Shown in pieces: positions 57,755 to 64,000 of a DNA stretch of 64,000 bases. The notes below the pieces were generated by a model that made no database searches, had not been told where the DNA came from, and saw nothing but the letters and a program-made list of their open reading frames with translations. Location of the stretch: the NCBI GenBank assembly GCA_037783545.1, contig JBBELK010000454.1:1240001-1304000 (forward strand), written 5' to 3'. Position 1 is the stretch's first letter; the number at the start of each line of letters is the position of its first letter. The position numbers and the translations under genes were made by a program. Origin of the DNA: Henricia sp. BOLD:AAB3569 (taxonomy: Eukaryota; Echinodermata; Asteroidea; Spinulosida; Echinasteridae).

Positions 57755-57878
57755 CATAGGTTGGAAAAAAAATCCCTACAAACCCGTTGCTGGAAAAAAT
57801 CACTGTATCAAAGGCAAATTTGAAACTGCATACATGGACAGTTGTACATAGATTTCACATCAATAGAACCTGTATGTA

Positions 57879-57962
57879 CACTATGAGCAACTAACAATGG
57901 AAATTGGGCACAAACCATTGTTATTGTTTGTGCCCAATTTCCATTGTTAGTTGCTCATAGTG
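57879..57962. repeat. Perfect 37-bp hairpin in the MSL3 3' region
   Basis: Arms 57879-57915 and 57926-57962 are exact complements around the 10-base loop CATTGTTATT. It starts 125 bases after the MSL3 stop, so it is probably in the 3' untranslated region. A precursor-microRNA-like stem is possible but the perfect pairing fits a small palindromic MITE better. Confidence 0.9.
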
Positions 57963-58034
57963 AGAACTTAATTTGATGCACGAGTACCACTTTGAAAGTT
58001 CTAGGAAGATTTCATAAAACTGTTTTTATGAGTT

Positions 58035-58425
58035 ATGGGATGAGAGAAAAATCCTCCAAAGGATTCGAACCCGAGACCTCTGACACACAAGGCAGATGCT
58101 CTACCAGCTTGAGCTACAAGGCAGTGGTATACGCTTTATTTTGCTATCGGTGTTGCATGGATGCACAACTTGTTGAGAAGTATACCACTGTGCCTCATAG
58201 TTCAGCTGGTAGAGCATCTGCCCGGTGTGTCAGAGGTCTTGGGAAAAACCTGAGGGAGTATACCACTGTGCCTCATAGTTTAGCTGGTAGAGCACCTGCC
58301 CAGTGTGTCAGAGGTCTTGGGGGAAAACCCGAGGGAGTATACCACTGTGCCTCATAGCAGCTGGTAGAGCACCTGCCCAGTGTGTCGGAGGTTTCAGGTT
58401 CGAATCCTAATATTTTCTCATGACA
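58035..58425. repeat. tRNA-like repeat array: one inverted copy and three tandem copies
   Basis: 58063-58141 is a tRNA-like sequence in minus orientation (B box GGGTTCGAATCC). From 58179 three plus-orientation copies of about 78 bp follow (GTATACCACTGTGCCTCATA, AGCTGGTAGAGCA(C/T)CTGCCC, GTGTGTCAGAGGTCTTGGG). The last ends with CAGGTTCGAATCCT. The outer edges are also inverted (GAGAAAAATCC... and ...ATTTTCTC). The anticodon loops are not tRNA-like, so these are not tRNA genes. Confidence 0.75.
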
Positions 58426-58923
58426 TTTGGTTATGGTTTTCTATTTCCATGTTCATACCAAGTAGTGCTTGTTCTAAAACGTTTTATAAAAGAGTTATGT
58501 TAAGAATGGTGTGAACATTTGTTGTGATGTCTGACGACACATTGTCTGTAACTATAGCCTTTTTTCTTCCTGTTGTAGTGGTTTGTTGCTATTATCACAC
58601 AACTGTTTGTGAATATTATATATATAAAGTTGTATGGGACCAACAGATGTATTCAAACTTGTATGTACATGTATATATTTAGAATTTAAAGCATATCGTA
58701 GTTTAGACCCAGCACATTTTTGTTTTCTGAACTTAGCTAGAATGCATTTGACGAAGTAAACTGGTGTAAGATGTTTTTTATCATTTTTCTAAAATCACGC
58801 ATTTCCCGTTTCTTTTGTAATGTTTTAGCCAACTGCACGATGTTTATAGCCATCACTGTTACATCAAACCTCATTTTGGCTTTCTGTATTTCACATGACG
58901 TTAGTTTTGTACATATTGAAGTA

Positions 58924-59094
58924 TATGCTGTACGATGCGAGACTGAATGACCCCCACTCTGCCTCGACACTCTTCCCTTTTGTTAACCCATGACTCTCCC
59001 CCCTAAAACCTGAAAGGAAATTTGTTTGGATGTTTGACACACAATGGGGCAACAATGGTGGTCAGTCACTTAGTCTCATATCATGCACCATATG
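58924..59094. mobile_element. Family H MITE, copy 4 (diverged)
   Basis: It shares ACACTCTTCCCTTTTGTTAA, CTGAAAGGAA and ACACACAATGGGGCAACAAT with the other copies. The ends (TGCTGTACGATGCGAGA, TCATATCATGCACCATATG) are eroded. Confidence 0.7.
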
Positions 59095-59309
59095 TATTGA
59101 AGTTACTGCAAAACCGTACAGCAAGTGTTTTATACTCCTTTCAGATTAAAACATAAATGTTACAAGCATGAATATGCTGGCAGGCTACTACTGTTTTCAT
59201 TCGACTTTTTTTGGAATTAAATCTTTATGGTAGAATTACAAAATTAAATACAATTCGAACATTCTTATGTCAGTTGTTGATCAATTTAAATGACAAAAGT
59301 TGCCACACA

Positions 59310-59692
59310 ATAGGTCGTTCAGACGAGGGGCTAAGTCCAGAGATAGCTCCGGAGCTAGCTAGCTCCACCCAAACCTCCTGTCATCTGAACGCAACTTAGC
59401 TCTGCTCCGGAGATAACCCTTCCCAAATTTAGCCCCAAAATTTTGTGGGGCTAGCTCCACTTTTAGCACAGCCGGGTTCCTTTTTACGACTACCGGTACT
59501 TAGCTCCACCGTTATTTACCTACTAAATGCAACTGACCTAGCTCTGTGGCATCTGGCCAATGTTAAGTGTCTTACCATTTGACCACACCTTAGCTTTTCT
59601 GAAACTCTAGCTCCAGAGTTATCATCACCGTTTGAACGGAAGGGCATTTTGGACTACAGCACTTAGCTCCAGTAGCCCTCTGTCTGAAGTGC
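59310..59692. mobile_element. Inverted-repeat element rich in TAGCTCC motifs
   Basis: The left GTTCAGACGAGGGGCTAAGT pairs imperfectly with the right AGCTCCAGTAGCCCTCTGTC followed by TGAAGTGC. The interior has about ten TAGCTCC or GGAGCTA motifs in both orientations. Confidence 0.6.
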
Positions 59693-60346
59693 TTGCAGTT
59701 TAATCAACACAAACTTAAAAACAAATCTTTTCTTTTTTTTAGTAACCGAATACAAAGGTAAAGTTTTTGTTTTAATAAATCTTTTTTCTGTCTTTTTTTT
59801 CCAAAATAAAAAAAAACCATTGGCACGTTTTCTTTCAAAAATGCTTGTACCAATAACAACATGCTAAGTTTTATGAATATTTTACGAGTTGAACACCAAC
59901 ACAATACATGTACTGGAAAGTATATTAAAGCTTACTTATGATTTACATGTAAACTTTTTATCAAAATTAAATGATATGTGCAAAAAAAGTAAAACTGTAC
60001 GAATACTTTTCACAAGTATAGTGCTGCTGAAAAAAATAATCACATACTCTAAATAATTAACAACTGTTAATTTTGTAAGCGAGTACTGAAGCAACTTTTG
60101 TGCGAGTCCTTAGAGTGAAAGTTCGTGCATTTAGTAAATTCACTTTTATAACAACAAACAACTAACTCTTTCCAATAACCAATGACTTTCCTATTTTTAG
60201 ATAATTTAATAGAAAAACAGCATTTTTGTTAGTTTGGTTAAATCACTTGAATTTGGCACAAATTCTTTCAAAATCAAAGTCCTGTTTTTCTTGCCAGAAA
60301 AATAATCCCAGCCTATTGCAACTTCATAAGAAAATCAAGGGAGATA
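59693..60346. other. Non-coding, AT-rich, no gene seen
   Basis: Lys/Leu-rich short frames reflect base composition. No recognised exon or repeat. Confidence 0.4.
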
Positions 60347-60487
60347 TAGAGCCTTTGCACCAGCGGCCATGACAGAGGGCAGGTTTTCATTCTTAAATGA
60401 TGTGACAATAGAGCTACAAAGTGCTTACTCATGCATAACCCATAACACTGTGACTGCCCCGTCATGGCCGCCCGTGCAAAGGGTCTA
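60347..60487. mobile_element. Family A MITE, copy 6
   Basis: An intact copy: TAGAGCCTTTGCACCAGCGG at the left, GTGCAAAGGGTCTA at the right, and the ATGATGTGACAATAG interior. Confidence 0.85.
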
Positions 60488-60599
60488 TAGTTTTATCTTA
60501 TATGTTAGAGGGTCTTAAAAGTAACTACATGTAGTGCAAAATGGGCAATAAATGTTCTGATCTGTGACTTGTTTGAACAGAGCTAGCAGGATTGTAACA

Positions 60600-61015
60600 A
60601 GTCTCCCTCTGCTTTGAGTCCCAAGTCAAATGGCCTTCGAGTCCCAAGTCAAGTCAAATGGCCTTCGAGCCCCGAGTCAAGTCAATGTTGGTCAAGTTCG
60701 TTCAAGTCAAGTATGGTAGTGACGACAGTAAATTTGTTCAAGCTAATTCCAAAATGAGTCTAAACGCTAAAACTTGCATTCATGTAGGGTATTTTTTTTT
60801 GGTTCTGGACAAGAATGCTCTATGTTAAAACAAAGCTTAGTGAATCTGTAGTTGAATTACAATTTAGTCGTCAAAATGAAGAAAAAAATGTTTTCAAGTC
60901 CGATTCAAGTCAAGTCATTTGAAGTTCGAGTGTCGTGTCGTGTCAAGTCATTTGAATTTTGAGTCTCAAGTCAAGTCAGTGAAAATCAGGACTAGAGTCC
61001 AGTCATTACAACCCT
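60600..61015 (+). repeat. CAAGTC-rich degenerate repeat
   Basis: Two blocks (about 60600-60720 and 60895-61015) of GAGTCCCAAGTCAAGTCA-type units separated by about 180 bases of other sequence. Related to 4294-4372. Confidence 0.6.
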
Positions 61016-61599
61016 GGAACAGAGGATGTTTGACATGCCCGATTGCCTGAATAAATAATTGATCAATTACCAAGTGAAACTACGTATCAATCTTCTTCTA
61101 CTCAAGAAATTTTCAGAGAAATGTACAGTTCTTCGTTCTATAAAACCTGTACGACTTAAACATACGACTTATTTTGTACCACCACACATTATGGTACTTG
61201 CAACAAACTTCAAAGAAAGTTAATAGGCTTACTTAATACTGTACTTATAATTTTGTACTTAACAAGGTTCGGAACTCTTTAAAAGAAAGGAAACTTATTT
61301 ACATCGTTTTATACATAGGTTGTGGTTTTAGCTTTTAGTGCAATGACCTTTTTACACTGCTCAAAATTCCCCAGGAAATCTTTGTCATTAGTTTCCCAAA
61401 AAAGTGGTTCCCCTCTCACCATACCCCCCCTCCCCCCCAAAAAAACAAATGAATAGCAATCACAGTTCTACAAGGCTTTTAGCCTTAAAGATTTGAAAGC
61501 AAAAGCTTTTTAGTTTTCAGAAAAAAAAACCAAGCAACATCGAATTCAATTTTCCAAATCTGCGTCAGTAGTGTAGTACTAAAAACATGACTCTTAAAG
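61016..61599. other. Non-coding, no gene seen
   Basis: No recognised coding exon or repeat; a C-rich spot lies near 61425. Confidence 0.35.
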
Positions 61600-61975
61600 G
61601 AGCTAGGAGCGTGTTCAGATTTTTCCAGAAAATGGATTTTGTTCTAACCTAACAATCACAAAGAATGCCTCCCTAAAAGAAAACAGGAAATTTGCAATCT
61701 CTAATTTGGATGTGGAAGCATGAAGGTTGGTGTAATTACTGCACTGTTTTATGGAACCGGATCAATTAGTTTACAAAACATCGGTGTTTTTTTTACGATA
61801 TCCTTGTAAATATACGGATTGAGAGCACGAAATTTCAGAATGGTAATGGGAAAAATATGACATGATATGGTATTAAAATCCCAAAACCCATGGAGAAAAA
61901 TGGGGAGGGGGAGGGGGAGGGGGGGGGGGGGGGGAGGGGGAGGGGGGGGGGGGAGGGGGTGCTCAAAAATGTATA
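61600..61975 (+). repeat. Dispersed repeat, copy 2, with a purine-rich expansion
   Basis: An inverted copy of 38787-39110 (AGGAGCGTGTTCAGATTTTT, ATTTTGTTCTAACCTAACAA, GGAAGCATGAAGGTTGGTGT). Where copy 1 has AGCACCCTTTTTCTCATGGG, this copy has 58 bases of G and A (61902-61959). Confidence 0.75.
61902..61959 (+). repeat. G-rich purine tract, potential G-quadruplex
   Basis: Runs of 4 to about 16 G separated by single A over 58 bases. Expected to form G-quadruplex or triplex structures; the length is likely imprecise in the assembly. Confidence 0.8.
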
Positions 61976-62888
61976 GACCTTTTCTTCATATATAATAAGG
62001 AAACAAAAATTGGCCGATTCGCCTAGATTGTACATGTATAACATTTCCAGTCAAGTGATTACAGAATCAAAGAGTTGTAAAAAAAATTAAACGGTCTACT
62101 TTTTCTGTCTGTAAAAGGTCTACTTTTTGTTTGTAATCTTCGATCTTGTATTTAAAAAGAAATGCTGTAGCTGCTGTTACAGATTTGGAATGTTTTAGCT
62201 ATTATAAGGTGAAATGCACTGCAAGTTCTTCAAAGATGGTTCTGTGAAAAAATGCAAAAAATCTCGGTTCAAAAAATTCACTTTTGATTTCTTTATGAAG
62301 TGCCTAATTAACCCCTTCAAGACGGGAACTGCATATGCAGTTGTGAGTGTCTTGGGGCTGTATACAGAATTAGCCCAGGGGTCAGTACTACCAGGGCAGA
62401 GGTGGTCTCTCAAATTGTTGGCTTGGGGTCAAGTCAGTTTTAGATTTTTGACCTGTAGAAAATGACTTGTGCCTGGACTTGGGAAATAAGATTGATTTAT
62501 GACTTGAAATAAAAACTAGTCATCAAGTCTCCAGCCCCAGAGACATACATGAATACTGTATAACCAAAACTGCAAGTGCAGTCTCCCGCTCCAGGGGAAT
62601 AAATAGGAAGATGCCTAGCCGCCACTACATGTACAACCAATCAAACCCAAAAACCTTGCTTTTATCCCAAGTTCGAACAACAATTTCTTCAGGAATTTAA
62701 ATCTTATAATCCTAAAGAAATGGGCTCGGAGAGCTCTACTGGAATTTAAGCGGAATCCAGTCACAGCATAAAAAAAGGTAACTTCTTTCCAATACTTTTT
62801 CGAATCCAGTTTGGACCTTACTTCGCCATTTTAAACTATCTGAAACACTCTTGGCCTAAGAATAGGCCTTTACTTGGGCATAGAGACC
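61976..62888. other. Probable 3' flank of the minus-strand end gene, non-coding
   Basis: It follows the stop codon of the minus-strand gene and may include its 3' untranslated region. No clear polyadenylation signal was identified. No other gene seen. Confidence 0.4.
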
Positions 62889-64000
62889 TCAGTTGGGTCT
62901 TGACCGGAGTTCTGTCAGGTTGACAGCTTTGCACTCTGGACAACGGTCATAGTCCATAAGATGTATTGTGTTGGGGTGCTCGGGACACTGCAAACGAACG
63001 CGACCGGTTTGAGTCTCTCTGCAAGCGTAGCAGAGGATTTTGCAGTAATCTCTGTGGCATATGCAACGAGGGGAGGTAGATCGTGACGGTATGCTCGGCG
63101 AAACCTGAATGAAAGAAACAAAAATAATTTAGTACCTGGCACTTGAACAATCCTTGTATATTTACAAAATCACTCCTTTACATTAAAAAAATTAAAGAGA
63201 TGTCTTTTTTTCCTTGATAAATGCATCAGAAAGAATTTCACACTCTGCAGCCGATTTCACAAAACTTACGCAGTTGCGTAAGCCCACTTGCGCAACGTTT
63301 TATTGCGCAAGTTGCGCAACAATTTAGCGATAATAACACGCAAGCTATAGGGCTTGCGCCATTTTTCAAAAGTTGCGCAAGCTGCGCACTTTTTCGTGAA
63401 ATCGGCTGCTGGTAAACACTTTATGTGTTTAGGATGTGACAAAAGTCTAAATATTTTCAAGGTTTCCAAGCAAAAAATAGAAAAATTCTCACTCCGTGAT
63501 TCATGTTTCTTTGATAAGCAGATTAAAAGTTTTGGGTATTTTGTCAAATCTTATTAAGGACAGAAGTGGTCACCAGTGTATGCAAAGAAAACGTTTACAA
63601 AGTTTGGGGAAATATTACAAGCAATAAAGCATGTAGGTAGAAAAGATAATTATTTTGTTTGGGGAAACAAATCTTCGAAATTTTATAAAATTAAAACTTT
63701 TATTCACCTTCCTGGTAGGATAAAGTAAAGTTTATTTTGCCATTGTGTCATGCTTACCCGTATTCGATTTGAATCTCCCACAGCATGAGCCATTTGCGAA
63801 GATGGCGACACAACTCGCCGAGTCACCGTCACGGGGTGACGAGCAGCGGGTGACGGCGGGGGCGACGAGGGGGGAGAGACCGGTTTGTACTCGGTCGGCG
63901 CCTGCTGAGTGTTCGGTCTGTACGTTGCCCCGATTCCACCACCGCTGTGCCGTCTTTGACCCTGGAAATTGGCCCCCGGATTTCCATGGCTGTAGTAGGT
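62889..64000 (-). CDS. Partial gene: last two coding exons, Cys-rich C-terminus, unrecognised
   Basis: Minus strand, exons 63758-64000 (open at the window edge, so possibly longer) and 62889-63104 (ending in TGA). The GTAAGC donor and CAG acceptor are in the same phase, giving 152 visible residues. The first part is low-complexity, Pro/Ser/Arg-rich (EYKPVSPPSSPPPSPAARHP) and likely disordered. The last 50 or so residues carry a compact set of Cys and His, CICHRDYCKILCYACRET then LQCPEHPNTIHLMDYDRCPECK, with CxC, CxxxCxxC and CPxCK spacing that looks like a treble-clef or ring-like zinc-binding module. I do not recognise the family. Nearly all conserved-looking residues are in the final exon. 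Confidence 0.75.
63246..63417. mobile_element. Family D palindromic MITE, copy 3
   Basis: CTGCAGCCGATTTCACAAAA at the left, GTGAAATCGGCTGCTGG at the right. It is the uninterrupted form of the copy at 15431 and sits in the intron of the minus-strand end gene (63105-63757). Confidence 0.8.

Noticed and set aside
57879-57962. microRNA precursor
   Set aside because: A perfectly paired stem of 37 bases with no mismatches is unlike typical animal precursors; kept as a hairpin only.
58179-58425. Possible tandem tRNA genes
   Set aside because: The A and B boxes are recognisable but the acceptor stem and anticodon loop do not form, and the units are tandem with truncated 3' halves.
1-64000. Autonomous transposons or retroelements (reverse transcriptase, integrase or transposase genes)
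   Set aside because: I found no such coding sequence on either strand; all mobile elements here appear non-autonomous.

Overview
This is about 64 kb of animal nuclear DNA. The genes are sparse, mostly split by GT-AG introns, and sit in AT-rich non-coding sequence packed with short inverted-repeat elements (MITEs), tRNA-derived SINEs and foldback elements. The protein-coding content (a histamine H2-like receptor, RBM41 and MSL3) is metazoan. Large foldback elements whose arms are tandem repeats resemble the TU elements of sea urchins. I therefore infer a marine invertebrate deuterostome, most likely an echinoderm; the species cannot be read from the window.

Layout. 1-2.9 kb: an aminergic GPCR, closest by eye to histamine H2 receptors, on the + strand in one open exon. 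2.9-39 kb: no convincing gene. This stretch is a mosaic of MITE copies, a 3.6 kb foldback element with another transposon inside it, a Harbinger-like tandem element, a 0.63 kb foldback element with an 8-bp target duplication, and SINEs with other elements nested in them. 39.2-45.6 kb: RBM41 on the - strand, six coding exons, 463 aa, with splice phases that all agree. 49.25-57.75 kb: MSL3 on the + strand, eleven coding exons, 536 aa, again with all phases agreeing. RBM41 and MSL3 are divergent, with start codons 3.7 kb apart. 62.9-64 kb: the last two coding exons of a - strand gene with a cysteine-rich, zinc-binding-like C-terminus that I do not recognise; it continues past the right edge.

Functions. 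MSL3 reads methylated chromatin for the MSL histone H4K16 acetyltransferase complex. RBM41 carries a single C-terminal RRM of the type that binds U12 snRNA in the minor spliceosome. The GPCR is a cell-surface amine receptor. The three are not an operon or pathway and share only location.

Repeats carry much of the interest. At least six families occur more than once (A: about 140 bp, six copies; B: about 150-170 bp; C: 250 bp; D: palindromes starting GCAGCCGATTTC; E; H: about 200 bp, four copies). Several insertions can be ordered in time because one element interrupts another and a target duplication is visible (TA, TTA/TAA, CATTG, CTCCCATT, TACAGAAC). MSL3 intron 1 holds a 650-bp inverted repeat with arms of about 280 bases. 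MSL3 intron 5 holds a minisatellite formed by amplifying a piece of a SINE.
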